Assembly: GCF_036634195.1 (NCBI RefSeq)
Contig: NZ_JAZIFY010000001.1
Span: 6,778,854 to 6,842,853 of the forward strand
Origin: Streptomyces sp. P9-A4
GTDB lineage: Bacteria > Actinomycetota > Actinomycetes > Streptomycetales > Streptomycetaceae
DNA: 64,000 bases
Reading direction: 5' to 3'
Positions within the stretch are counted from its first letter, which is position 1, and each line of letters begins with the position of its first letter. The notes below the pieces were generated by a model that searched no databases, was not told the DNA's origin, and saw only the letters and a list, made by a program, of their open reading frames with translations. This document shows, in pieces, positions 27,677 through 36,333 of the stretch. The position numbers and the translations under genes are program-made.

Positions 27677-27714
27677 GACGTACCGTCAATTGACGCTGTA
27701 TCAGTTATTGACGG
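27677..27714. promoter_or_regulatory. Clustered TGACG/CGTCA operator-like repeats before the Liv-type operon
   Basis: TGACG-TAC-CGTCA (27677-27689) overlaps a perfect 12-bp palindrome CGTCAATTGACG (27684-27695), and a further TTGACGG lies at 27708-27714. The repeats lie 50-90 bases before the binding-protein start. The spacing suggests binding of a dimeric repressor of TetR or MarR type; no such regulator gene is adjacent. Confidence 0.65.
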
Positions 27715-27762
27715 TTCATCAGTTCGGTCACAGAATGCGGTCACCCGACGGAGGGATCGCCC

Positions 27763-29010
27763 GTGCCTCGACCGTTGCGCGTCATCGCCGCCGCGTTCGC
27801 CCTGCTCCTCGTCACCGCCTGCAACTCCGCCTCCAGCGGCGGAAGCACCGCCACCTCCGTACGCGGAGTCACCGTCGACACGATCAAGGTCGGCGGCATC
27901 GTCTCCATGACGACCGCCAGCGGATACTCCAAGAAGGACACCGATCTCGGCGCCCGGGCCCGCTACGACCGGGCCAACGCCGAGGGCGGGATCAACGGGC
28001 GGAAGATCGAGTACCTGGGCGCCGAGGACGACGGCCAGGACCCGGCCAGGAACCTGGCCGCGGCCCGCAAGCTCGTCCAGCAGGACAAGGTCTTCGCCGT
28101 CTCGCCCATGAGCTCGGTCACCTTCGCCGGGGCCGACTTCCTCGATGGCCAGAAGGTTCCGACGGTGGGCTGGGGCACGCTCCCCTCGTTCTGCGGGCCG
28201 GAGCACATCTACGGCTTCAACGGCTGCCTCGTCCCGACGCCGGGCGGCACGCTCAACCAGACCTGGCCCGAGAGCCTCGCGGCCGTCCTCGGCGGCTCCC
28301 GCGGCAAGTCGGTCGCGCTGATCGCCGGCGACAACGACGCCGGAAAGTTCGGCATCCGCACCTTCACCCAGGGCTTCAAGGCGGCCGGCTTCCAGGTCCC
28401 GTACGCCAAGGCCGTGGTGCCGGCGACCTCGATGCCCAGCGACTGGTCGGCGTACACCAAGGAGATCCTCCGCTCGGGCCCCGGCGGCGGCGCGCCCGAC
28501 GCCGTGGTCTCCGTGATGCAGACGCCGTACAACATCGGCCTCTTCACCGCCCTCAAGCGGTCCGGCTACAAGGGGATCATCTCCGACCCGACGGACTACG
28601 ATCCCGGACTGCTCGCGAAGGACGCGACGAAGCAGGCCCTCGACGGGGTGCACGTACTGCTGCAGTTCCAGCCCTTCGAGGCGGACACCCCCGCGATGGA
28701 ACAGTTCAAGGCCGACATCAGGAAGGCCGCCGGAGGCAAGGACGTCCCCCTCAACATGCACATGATGACGGGGTACATGAGCGCCGACCTCTTCCTCTCG
28801 ATCGCCGGGAGGGCCGGCAAGGACCTCACCGTGGAGTCCTTCCAGAAAGCCGCCGCCGGCTTCTCCGACACCGGCACGCTCGTGGGCGACCGCGCCGAGC
28901 CGAAGGGGAAGAAGGAGAGCTTCGGCTGCGGGGCGCTCGTCCGCCTGAAGAACGGGCGGTACGAGGTGGCGGTGCCGTTCAAGTGCTATCCGCCGATCCC
29001 CTTCGGCTGA
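27763..29010 (+). CDS. Branched-chain amino acid-type ABC substrate-binding lipoprotein
   Basis: A 415-residue protein from GTG 27763. A lipobox ends the signal (VIAAAFALLLVTAC, Cys20). The mature part is a periplasmic-binding fold type I: GVTVDTIKVGGIVSMTTASG, DLGARARYDRANAEGGINGR, the KLVQQDKVFAVSPMSS hinge region and DAVVSVMQTPYNIGLF. It fits the LivK/amide-type family and would capture a ligand outside the membrane. Ligands in this family range from amino acids to amides and aromatic acids, so the solute is unknown. It is followed by the fused permease-ATPase (13 bp) and a second ATPase, making a complete transporter. Confidence 0.9.
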   Translation: MPRPLRVIAAAFALLLVTACNSASSGGSTATSVRGVTVDTIKVGGIVSMTTASGYSKKDTDLGARARYDRANAEGGINGRKIEYLGAEDDGQDPARNLAAARKLVQQDKVFAVSPMSSVTFAGADFLDGQKVPTVGWGTLPSFCGPEHIYGFNGCLVPTPGGTLNQTWPESLAAVLGGSRGKSVALIAGDNDAGKFGIRTFTQGFKAAGFQVPYAKAVVPATSMPSDWSAYTKEILRSGPGGGAPDAVVSVMQTPYNIGLFTALKRSGYKGIISDPTDYDPGLLAKDATKQALDGVHVLLQFQPFEADTPAMEQFKADIRKAAGGKDVPLNMHMMTGYMSADLFLSIAGRAGKDLTVESFQKAAAGFSDTGTLVGDRAEPKGKKESFGCGALVRLKNGRYEVAVPFKCYPPIPFG

Positions 29011-29023
29011 GGGGGCGCGTCAC

Positions 29024-31915
29024 GTGGGTGACCTGCTGGGCTTCGTCCTGAGCGGGCTGGTCTCGGGTGCGCTGTACGCGCTGCTCGCGACCGGGCTCGT
29101 GCTCTCCTACTCCGCCTCCGGGCTCTTCAACTTCGCGCACGGCGCCACCGCCTATCTGTGCGCGCTGGCGTTCTACGAGGTTCACTCCGGCTTCGGCTGG
29201 CCGGCCGTCCCCACCGCCCTGCTCCTGGTGTTCGTGGTGGCGCCCGGCCTCGGCTGGGGCCTGGACCGGCTGATGTTCAGAAAGCTGGCCAAGGTCGGCG
29301 AGACGGCTCAGATCGTGGCCACCATCGGTCTGCTCGTCGCGCTGCCCGCGGCCGGACGATGGGTGGTCGAACTCCTGGAGCGGGCGGGCGCCCCCGTCCA
29401 GCCCGCCGAGAACCAGTTCGGACTGCCCGGCGTCGGGCCGAGCCCCGCCGTGTCCTGGCAGCCGTTCGACGGCGTGGGCATCGACTCCGACCAGCTGATC
29501 ACCTGGATCGCCACGGCCCTCGCGGCGGCCGGACTGTGGGTGCTGATGCGGCACACCCGGCTCGGCCTGCGGCTGCGGGCCGCGGTCGACGACCGTACGC
29601 TGACCGAGCTGCGGGGCATCGGCGCGGACCGGCTGTCGTCGATCGCCTGGATGCTGTCGTCCGGACTCGCGGGCCTCGCCGGTGTCCTCGCGACCCCGCT
29701 CCTCGGGCTCTCCGCGCACGACTACACCCTGTTCCTGTTCGTCTCGGCCACCGCCGCCGTCCTCGGACGCTTCGTGTCCGTGCCCCTCGCCTTCGCGGGC
29801 GGCCTCGGGCTCGGCGTACTGCAGAACCTGGTGGCGGGGTACGCCTCGTTCACCGACGACATCACCGGCTTCCGTACGGCCGTGCCGTTCCTCATCCTCT
29901 TCGCCGGCCTCGTCGTCCTGGTGCGGCGGCAACGCGCGGCGGGCACGGCGGCCGCGGAGGACCCACCGCCCGTCGACTACCTCGCCGGGATGGGGTGGGG
30001 CCGCCGCTGGGGTGCGTGGGTGGTGGCCGGCGTGCTGCTCGGCACGGCGTTCTACACCGTCACCACACCCTTCTGGAGCGGGATCCTGGCCCAAGGGCTG
30101 GCGATCGGGCTCGTGTTCATGTCGTTCACGGTGGTCACCGGCCTCGGCGCGATGGTGTCACTGGCCCAGGCGACGTTCGTGACCGGCGCGGCCCTGGTCG
30201 CCGGGCTGCTGATGAGCCACGGCTGGCCCTTCGTCGCGGCGGCGGCGGTCGGCACCGCGGCTGCGGCCCTGCTCGGCGCGGTGGTCGCACTGCCCGCCCT
30301 GCGGCTCGGGGGCAGATCACTGGCCCTGGCCACCCTCGCGCTTGCCTTCCTGGCGGATCAGGTGCTGTTCCAGCTCGGCTGGCTGCGCAACGGCGACACC
30401 GGATGGGAGATTCCCCGCCCGGTGGCCGGCCCGGTGGACCTGGGCGACGACCGGGCGATGGGCCTCGCGCTCGTGCTGCTCAGCGGGGTGCTCGTCGCGC
30501 TGCTGACCTGGCTGCGCGGCTCCCGCTGGGGCAGGGCCGTGCTGGCGGTCCGCTCGGCCCCCGAGGCCGCCGCGGCGTCGGGGGTGTCGGTGGTACGGAC
30601 GAAACTCCTGCTGTTCACGGTGTCGGCGGGACTCGCGGGCTTCGGCGGGGTGCTCTACGCCTCGTACAACACCCGGATCACGGCCACGGACTTCACGGCG
30701 ATGACGGGCCTGGTGTGGCTGGCGGTCGTGGTCGCGGCGGGGGTGCGCAGGCCGCAGTTCGCGGTGGTGGCGGGGCTGGTCTACGCGGTGGTCCCGCATC
30801 TGATGTCGGAGTACGTGACGGAGTCCGCCCATCTGCCGGTGATCCTGTTCGGTCTGGCGGGGCTCGCGCTGGCGAACGACCCGGACGGGTACTGCGCGGC
30901 GCTGCCGGCGAGACGAGCGGCCCGGCGCGCCGCGAGACGGGCGGCGGCGGCGCGGGCGCCGCTGCCGACGGCCGTTCCTCCACCCCGCTCCCCGGATCCG
31001 GCGGTGCCGGGTGAGACCCGCTCCCCGCGTTCGGCGGTGCCGGGGGGCACCCGCTCCCCGGATCCGGCGGTGTCGGAGGACACCCGCTCCCCGCGTCCGC
31101 CGGTCTCGGGAATCAGCCGCTCCCCGGATCCGGACGCGGGAGCAAGCCCCCGGGGCCCCGGGAAGGGGAATCCGAGCCCGGCTCCCACGGGGACGGGCAG
31201 CGGCTCCGGCGACGCGCCGGGCGCGCTCGAACTGAGCGGCGTGCACGCCGGGTACGGCGGCGCGCCCGTGCTGCACGGCGTGGATCTCGTGGTGCGCGGC
31301 GGCGAGGCGCTGGTGCTGCTCGGGCCCAACGGGGCCGGGAAGTCCACCCTCTGCCGGGTGGCCGCGGGGCTGCTGCGGCCGGCCGACGGCCTCGTGCGCG
31401 TACGGGGCGAGGACGCCACCCGCGACGCGGCGGTCACCCGGGCGCGTCGCGGGGTGCGGCTGGCTCCCGAGGGGCGGGGGATCTTCGCCGGGCTCTCGAT
31501 CGAGGAGAACCTGGCCCTCCAGCTGGCGCGGGCCGAGGACCGCGACGCCGTGTACGCGCGGTTCCCCGCGCTCGCCGCTCGCCGTACCGTCCTCGCCGGC
31601 TCCCTGTCGGGCGGCGAGCAGCAGATCCTCGCCCTCGCCCCGCTCCTCCAGCGTCCACCGGCCGTCCTCGTCGCCGACGAGCCGTCCCTGGGTCTCGCAC
31701 CGCGCGTCGTGGACGAGGTCTTCCAGCTCCTGACCGAACTCCGCGGCCGGGGCACCGCCTTGGTCCTGGTCGAGGAGAAGGCGGCCGAGGTACTCGGCAT
31801 CGCCGACACCGTCGCGTACCTCGCGCAGGGCGAGATCGTCTGGTCCGGGCCGCGGTCCGAGGTGGACCGGGCCCGGCTCGCCGAGGCCTACCTGGGGACG
31901 GGAGCCCGCCGATGA
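29024..31915 (+). CDS. Fused LivH-LivM-LivF-type ABC transporter protein
   Basis: One 963-residue polypeptide from GTG 29024. Residues 1-~305 are a LivH-like permease (LLGFVLSGLVSGALYALLATG, then FNFAHGA). Residues ~325-625 are a LivM-like permease (GLAIGLVFMSFTVVTGLGAM, SLAQATF, then LRLGGRSLALATLALAF). Residues ~655-705 are a linker of five 11-residue repeats beginning RSPDP or RSPR. Residues ~735-963 are a LivF-like ATPase with Walker A LLGPNGAGKSTLCR, signature SLSGGEQQILALAPLL and Walker B AVLVADEPSLGL. Families usually have these as separate or paired proteins; a triple fusion is unusual. The last codon overlaps the LivG gene. Confidence 0.88.
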   Translation: MGDLLGFVLSGLVSGALYALLATGLVLSYSASGLFNFAHGATAYLCALAFYEVHSGFGWPAVPTALLLVFVVAPGLGWGLDRLMFRKLAKVGETAQIVATIGLLVALPAAGRWVVELLERAGAPVQPAENQFGLPGVGPSPAVSWQPFDGVGIDSDQLITWIATALAAAGLWVLMRHTRLGLRLRAAVDDRTLTELRGIGADRLSSIAWMLSSGLAGLAGVLATPLLGLSAHDYTLFLFVSATAAVLGRFVSVPLAFAGGLGLGVLQNLVAGYASFTDDITGFRTAVPFLILFAGLVVLVRRQRAAGTAAAEDPPPVDYLAGMGWGRRWGAWVVAGVLLGTAFYTVTTPFWSGILAQGLAIGLVFMSFTVVTGLGAMVSLAQATFVTGAALVAGLLMSHGWPFVAAAAVGTAAAALLGAVVALPALRLGGRSLALATLALAFLADQVLFQLGWLRNGDTGWEIPRPVAGPVDLGDDRAMGLALVLLSGVLVALLTWLRGSRWGRAVLAVRSAPEAAAASGVSVVRTKLLLFTVSAGLAGFGGVLYASYNTRITATDFTAMTGLVWLAVVVAAGVRRPQFAVVAGLVYAVVPHLMSEYVTESAHLPVILFGLAGLALANDPDGYCAALPARRAARRAARRAAAARAPLPTAVPPPRSPDPAVPGETRSPRSAVPGGTRSPDPAVSEDTRSPRPPVSGISRSPDPDAGASPRGPGKGNPSPAPTGTGSGSGDAPGALELSGVHAGYGGAPVLHGVDLVVRGGEALVLLGPNGAGKSTLCRVAAGLLRPADGLVRVRGEDATRDAAVTRARRGVRLAPEGRGIFAGLSIEENLALQLARAEDRDAVYARFPALAARRTVLAGSLSGGEQQILALAPLLQRPPAVLVADEPSLGLAPRVVDEVFQLLTELRGRGTALVLVEEKAAEVLGIADTVAYLAQGEIVWSGPRSEVDRARLAEAYLGTGARR
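30986..31135 (+). repeat. 33-bp in-frame tandem repeat coding the fusion linker
   Basis: Units begin CGCTCCCCG at 30986, 31019, 31052, 31085 and 31118 (the last is partial). Alternate units carry GGATCCGGCGG or GCGTTCGGCGG-type cores. Each full unit codes 11 residues such as RSPDPAVPGET. The period keeps the reading frame, so copy number can vary without breaking the protein. Confidence 0.9.
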
Positions 31916-32679
31916 GTCACCCTCTGCTCCACGCGAGCGGGATCGGTGTCCGGTTCGGCGGCGTCCACGCCCTGACGGACGTGACCCTCTCCGTACGCCC
32001 GGGCGAGATCTGCGGCGTCATCGGTCCGAACGGGGCGGGCAAGACGACGCTCTTCGACGTGTTGTCGGGCATGCGACGACCGGACGCGGGAGCGATCACC
32101 TACGACGGTACGGACATCACCCGCCGTTCCCCGGTCTGGCGGGCCCGGCACGGCATCCGCCGCACCTTCCAACGCCAGCAGCTCTTCGGTCAGTTGACCG
32201 TGGCGGACAATCTCGTCGTGGCGCAGGACTGGCGGGGCGGTGTGCGGCCCGCGGCACGCCGCCACCGGGAGCGGGCCGCCGCTGTGCTCCACGCGTGCGG
32301 GCTCGACGCGCTCGCCGGCGCGTACGCGGGAGGCCTGCCTGTCGGGCAGGCCCGCATGGTCGAGCTGGCCCGCGCGCTCGCCGATCCGCCCCGGGTCCTG
32401 CTCCTGGACGAGCCCGCGTCCGGGACGACCGCCGAGGAGCGTCACCGACTCGCCTCCGTCATACGCCATATGGCCGATGAGGAGAACTGCGCGGTGCTGC
32501 TCGTCGAGCACAACGTGGCGTTCGTGATGGAGCTGTGTTCCCGCGTCGTGGTGCTCGACCTCGGCCGGGTCCTCACCGAGGGGACCGCGGCCGAGGTCCA
32601 CGCGGACCCGGCGGTGCGGGAGGCGTACCTCGGCGCCGGTTCGGGCGGGGCGGAGGGTGATCACACCCCGGATCACTGA
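31912..32679 (+). CDS. LivG-type ABC ATP-binding protein
   Basis: A 255-residue ATPase whose ATG overlaps the stop of the fusion gene (ATGA). It has Walker A GPNGAGKTTLFDVLSG, the LivG-type GIRRTFQRQQLFGQLTVADN (Q-loop), a signature region GGLPVGQARMVELARALADPP (degenerate LSGGQ) and Walker B VLLLDEPASGTTAEE, then VLLVEHNVAFVMELCSRVVVLD. It pairs with the LivF-like domain of the fusion protein to power the transporter. The signature VGQAR replaces the usual GGQQR; some LivG homologues also vary here. Confidence 0.92.
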   Translation: MSHPLLHASGIGVRFGGVHALTDVTLSVRPGEICGVIGPNGAGKTTLFDVLSGMRRPDAGAITYDGTDITRRSPVWRARHGIRRTFQRQQLFGQLTVADNLVVAQDWRGGVRPAARRHRERAAAVLHACGLDALAGAYAGGLPVGQARMVELARALADPPRVLLLDEPASGTTAEERHRLASVIRHMADEENCAVLLVEHNVAFVMELCSRVVVLDLGRVLTEGTAAEVHADPAVREAYLGAGSGGAEGDHTPDH

Positions 32680-32713
32680 TGTCGGCGTGGGGATCGGCCT
32701 CGTCGCACGCCGC

Positions 32714-32740
32714 CAACTCACCTGGCATCATGGTGAGTTG
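32714..32740. promoter_or_regulatory. Inverted repeat upstream of the M48 gene pair
   Basis: CAACTCACC (32714-32722) and GGTGAGTTG (32732-32740) are exact complements around a nine-base spacer. They lie just before the start of the gene pair at 32754-35512. They could be an operator for an XRE-type regulator or a terminator for the transporter operon. Confidence 0.55.
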
Positions 32741-32753
32741 AAGGCAGTCTCGG

Positions 32754-33377
32754 ATGGTGGGGGAGGCGTCTGATCGCATGCGCGGATACGAATACCAGGG
32801 CGGGAACGGCGGCGTCGGACAGTACGACAGCGGGACGGCGACCCGGCTGGCCCGCCGCGCGGTGGGCGCGGTGGCACCGCACGAGCTGCCCCAGTTCCCG
32901 ATGACGGCCCAGGCCTTCCACAGCTCGTCCGCGAAGGACCGGTCGTGGCCGGTCCACCGTGACGAGCCACTGGGGATAGGCCTCGACGTGGTCGCCGCGC
33001 TCATCAGCACCGCGGCGCTCTCCGCCGCGGTCCAGGTACTCGACCACCTCGTGCAGCAGTCCACCGCGCACGCCGTGGACACCACCCGGAGCCGGCTGCT
33101 GCCTCGGCTGTTGCGCCGCCGCACGCGACAGGCCCTCGAACAGGCCGCGGAGCCGGCCACGGCGCCCGCCGAGGCGGAACGGCTGACCGCCGAGCAGCTG
33201 ACCCGGCTGCGCGAGGTGGCCACGCGGGCGGCACTGCGATGGCGCGTACCCGAGGCGCAGGCGCGGGCGATCGCGGACGGGATCGTCGCGGAACTCGCCA
33301 CCCTGTCCCAGGAGCAGCAGGAGCAGCAGGAGCAGCAGGAGCCGGGCGGGGAAGGGCCGGCCGAGGCCGCCGGATGA
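32754..33377 (+). CDS. Unknown protein preceding an M48 protease (Gln/Glu repeat tail)
   Basis: 207 residues from ATG 32754, or 199 from ATG 32778, which has GGGGGAGG eleven bases upstream. No family was recognised. The N-terminus is Gly/Tyr-rich, followed by a short segment LPQFPMTAQAFHSSSAKDRSW. One hydrophobic helix (IGLDVVAALISTAALSAAVQVL) may be membrane-associated. A basic helical part (RSRLLPRLLRRRTRQALEQA) and the helix RLREVATRAALRWRVPEAQ follow. The C-terminus ends in a QEQQEQQEQQE run. Its stop overlaps the start of the M48 protease gene (ATGA), so it is a co-translated partner, perhaps a regulator or subunit. Confidence 0.75.
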   Translation: MVGEASDRMRGYEYQGGNGGVGQYDSGTATRLARRAVGAVAPHELPQFPMTAQAFHSSSAKDRSWPVHRDEPLGIGLDVVAALISTAALSAAVQVLDHLVQQSTAHAVDTTRSRLLPRLLRRRTRQALEQAAEPATAPAEAERLTAEQLTRLREVATRAALRWRVPEAQARAIADGIVAELATLSQEQQEQQEQQEPGGEGPAEAAG

Positions 33378-35512
33378 GGCGGCGGACACCGGGACCGGCC
33401 GCACACAGCCCTCCGGGCCCGTTCACACTTCCCTCCGGCACGGCGGTGCGCTTCGCGCTGCTGATCGCCGCGATGACCGCCGTCTCGGCCCTGCTGGTGA
33501 ACGGCACCTCGTCCGTCATCCTGTCCTCGGTACGGTGGGAGGAGCTGAAGGAGTACCACGACTGCTACGCCCTGGCGACGGGGCGGGCGGTCCGTGAACG
33601 CGGCGCCGACACGGACATCCGCATCCCGACCGAGCTCGACATGGGCGACTGCGAGGACCCGCGCGCCGATGCGAGCCCCCTGGTCACCGCAGGTGCGTCG
33701 GCCGCCCTGCTGCTGACACTGCTCGCCGCCTACGTGGGCCTCCCGCGCCGCAGGATCGGGCGGCGCGGCTACGGCCCGCTCACCGACATGCCCGAGCTGT
33801 CGGCGTATCTGGCGGGCCTGTTGGGCGAGTCGGGTGTGCGGGCGCGGGTCGGCTTCCTCGCCGAACCACTGAACCCGACGGTCCACGCCCTGGCCTTCGG
33901 GCGGCTGGGGCGGCGCCGGGTGGTCCTGAGCGGTGGGCTGCTCACCCTGTACTCCCTCGACCGGCGGGCCTTCCGGAGCATCGTCCTCCATGAACTGGCG
34001 CACATCCGCAACCGGGATCTGGACATCGCCTTCCTGACACTGATCCTGTGGCGGGCGAGCGTGCCGACCCTGGTGGTCATGATCGCCGTCGCGGCCCCGG
34101 CCGCCCTGCTCCTCGGCTCCGCGCTCGCGGGCTCCGTCCTCGCCTTCGCCGTCCAGGTGCCGTTGCTCGCCGTACTGGTGACCCTGCTCAAGAACGCGGT
34201 GCTGCGCAGCCGGGAGCTGTACGCCGACGCGAGGGTGACGGAGTGGGAGGGCTCGGCCGACGGCCTGCGCAGGCTGTTCGTCGAGCCGCCCGCGCAGCAG
34301 GGCGGAAAGGCGGACCGCGGTCTGTTGCGTGTCCACCCGCCGCTCGCCAGGCGGGCGCGGGCACTGACCGACCGAGGGGTCCTGTACGAGGTCGGCTTCT
34401 GGGACATGTGCGCGGTCGGGGCGGCGGGCGCCTTCCTCCACGAGATGGTGCGGCTGGGGCCGATCGGCGGCGGGAGCCAGGCCGGACCGACGGCGGCGCT
34501 CGCTGCCACGGTCCTGTCCGGGAGCCTGGTGGTGGGCGCGGCGGGCACGGTGCTGTGGCAAGCGGTGGCGCACGCACCGGGCTCCCCCACCCCGGCACGG
34601 ATCCGGCAGGCCGGGCTCGGTCTGGGCCTCGGCCTCGGCGTGTTCCGGCTGCTGGCCCCGTCGGGTGCGTTCAGCCTGGTGAGCGTGGGCGGACAAGGGG
34701 CGTCGCTGGCCCTCCCGTACCTCGCGCTGACAAGCCTGTGCGGCTGGGCCCTCGTGCGGTGGCTGGTGCTGGTCGCGGGGGCGTGGGGGCCGGTCCTGGC
34801 CCGCAGCCGCCGTCCGCGCCGGGTGCTGTGGACGGTTCTCGCGTCGGCCACGGCCGGCGTGCTGCCGATGGTCGGCTTCCTCTTCACCCTTCCCACGATG
34901 ACGCTGTACGCGGCGGCGTTCATCGCGCCGTCGCTGCCCGGAGCGGTGGTCTTCGTCGGCAGTGCGGCCGTTCTGGCGCTCGCCCGGATCACGACGGTGG
35001 TCGCGCCGGCGGTGCTGACGGCCGCGGTGGTGCCGCTGGTCGGGCAGTACGTGTCGTGGCGCCCCGGCGCCCGGCACACCTTCACCGGATTCGGGCCGCC
35101 GGGGCCGCCGCCGGGCTTCCTCGTCGGCTTCGGCGTCCCGGTGGCGCTGGCGTCCGCCGTGACGGCGTTGCTGGTCGTGTGGATCGGCGTCCCCGCCCCC
35201 GCGCTGATGGCGATGGGGGTGGTGATCGTCGGTCAGGTGGCGGCGGCCTTCTGGGCGGGCGGAGGTCACGCACCCCTCCCGCTCGCCAGAGGCGCCCTGG
35301 CCGCGTTCGGTGCGGGCCTGCTCGGCATGTCGGCCTGGGGTGTGCTGGTGAGGCTCGTGGGCTGCCTCGTCTCGGGCCTGGACGCCTGCACCCCGTTCCC
35401 CGGCGCGGCCTCCTTCAGGCTGGCCCTCATCGTGGCCCCGCTGGGCACGCTGCCGGCCTGGGCCGTTCAGGCGCTCACCGTCCGAGCCCGGCGGGCTCCG
35501 AGGTGGCGGTAG
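33374..35512 (+). CDS. Membrane-bound M48-family metalloprotease
   Basis: A 712-residue integral membrane protein. Helix 1 (AVRFALLIAAMTAVSALLV) is followed by a ~55-residue extracytoplasmic loop with two Cys (HDCYAL, MGDCEDP) and a second helix. The catalytic domain has the zinc motif HELAH at residues 206-210 (SIVLHELAHIRNRDLD) and a third-ligand region SRELYADARV near residue 280. C-terminal to the protease domain are about nine more hydrophobic segments, far more than in HtpX (~290 residues). The extended membrane region may form a chamber for membrane substrates. The start overlaps the partner gene. Substrates are unknown. Confidence 0.87.
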   Translation: MRRRTPGPAAHSPPGPFTLPSGTAVRFALLIAAMTAVSALLVNGTSSVILSSVRWEELKEYHDCYALATGRAVRERGADTDIRIPTELDMGDCEDPRADASPLVTAGASAALLLTLLAAYVGLPRRRIGRRGYGPLTDMPELSAYLAGLLGESGVRARVGFLAEPLNPTVHALAFGRLGRRRVVLSGGLLTLYSLDRRAFRSIVLHELAHIRNRDLDIAFLTLILWRASVPTLVVMIAVAAPAALLLGSALAGSVLAFAVQVPLLAVLVTLLKNAVLRSRELYADARVTEWEGSADGLRRLFVEPPAQQGGKADRGLLRVHPPLARRARALTDRGVLYEVGFWDMCAVGAAGAFLHEMVRLGPIGGGSQAGPTAALAATVLSGSLVVGAAGTVLWQAVAHAPGSPTPARIRQAGLGLGLGLGVFRLLAPSGAFSLVSVGGQGASLALPYLALTSLCGWALVRWLVLVAGAWGPVLARSRRPRRVLWTVLASATAGVLPMVGFLFTLPTMTLYAAAFIAPSLPGAVVFVGSAAVLALARITTVVAPAVLTAAVVPLVGQYVSWRPGARHTFTGFGPPGPPPGFLVGFGVPVALASAVTALLVVWIGVPAPALMAMGVVIVGQVAAAFWAGGGHAPLPLARGALAAFGAGLLGMSAWGVLVRLVGCLVSGLDACTPFPGAASFRLALIVAPLGTLPAWAVQALTVRARRAPRWR

Positions 35513-35655
35513 CGCTCCTGCCGGGTGGCGGCGGCGCCGTCGTCTGGGTCGCCCGTTCCGCCGGCCCGCCGGGTGGCGTGGCCGCCGCGCTCTGCCCGCC
35601 CGGACCTCCCCGTATATCCGCCCCGCGCCGCCGCGCCGCCTCCTAGGCTGGGCCC

Positions 35656-36144
35656 GTGACCGCCGACATCCGGCCCCTGGCCGTCTTCGACATCGACAAC
35701 ACGCTCGCCTCGACCGCTCACCGCCAGCACTTCCTGGAGAGCCGGCCCAAGGACTGGGACGGCTTCTTCGCGGCGGCGCCCGACGATCCGCCGCTGGCGG
35801 AGGGCGTCGCGCTGTGCCGCGAGGCGGCCGAGGAGTGCGACATCGTCTACCTCACCGGCCGCCCGGAGCGGTGCCGCCGCGACACCCTCGCCTGGCTGGC
35901 CGCCCAGGGGCTGCCGGACGGCCCGGTCCACATGCGGCGCGACCGGGACTTCCGGCCGGCCCGGGTGACCAAGGTGGAGATCCTGCGCCGGCTCGGCGCC
36001 GACCGTCCGGTGCGGATGCTCGTCGACGACGACCTGCTCGTCTGCGACGCGGCGGAGGAGGCCGGCTTCACCGTCGTACGGGCCGGGTGGGCCACCCCCT
36101 CGCAGGAACTGAGGGACGCCCAGGAGAAGGAGGGCCGGACCTGA
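35656..36144 (+). CDS. HAD-superfamily phosphatase-like protein
   Basis: 162 residues from GTG 35656. HAD motif I is AVFDIDNTLAST (nucleophile and acid Asp residues), motif II is IVYLTGRPE, a Lys lies in KVEILRRLG, and motif III/IV is MLVDDDLLVCDAAEEAG. The short length and motif spacing match small Cof- or polynucleotide-kinase-3'-phosphatase-like HADs with little or no cap domain. It would hydrolyse a phosphomonoester, perhaps at a nucleic-acid or small-metabolite end; the substrate is unknown. The 143-bp region before it shows no obvious promoter. Confidence 0.82.
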   Translation: MTADIRPLAVFDIDNTLASTAHRQHFLESRPKDWDGFFAAAPDDPPLAEGVALCREAAEECDIVYLTGRPERCRRDTLAWLAAQGLPDGPVHMRRDRDFRPARVTKVEILRRLGADRPVRMLVDDDLLVCDAAEEAGFTVVRAGWATPSQELRDAQEKEGRT

Positions 36145-36233
36145 CGGCTTTCGCCGACCGACGGGCGTGGTCGGCCCGGCCGGGCGGAAGGCGCCCGTCC
36201 GGCTCGGGTCCTCCGAGCCGAAGCCCTCCCTCT

Positions 36234-36333
36234 GGCTCGGTTCCTCCAGCCGGAACCTGGCTTGGCTCTTCCAACCAGAACCCGGCTCGGCTCTTCCAGC
36301 CGGAACCTAGCTCGGTTCCTCCAGCCGGAATCC
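36234..36333. repeat. Four 25-bp tandem repeats overlapping the dodecin stop codon
   Basis: Units start at 36234, 36259, 36284 and 36309, with a consensus like GGCTCGGTTCCTCCAGCC followed by GGAACCT. A degenerate fifth copy begins at 36201. Each unit contains a short internal inverted repeat. The right-most unit codes the last residues of dodecin on the minus strand (GFRLEEPS); the others lie beyond its stop. Confidence 0.85.
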
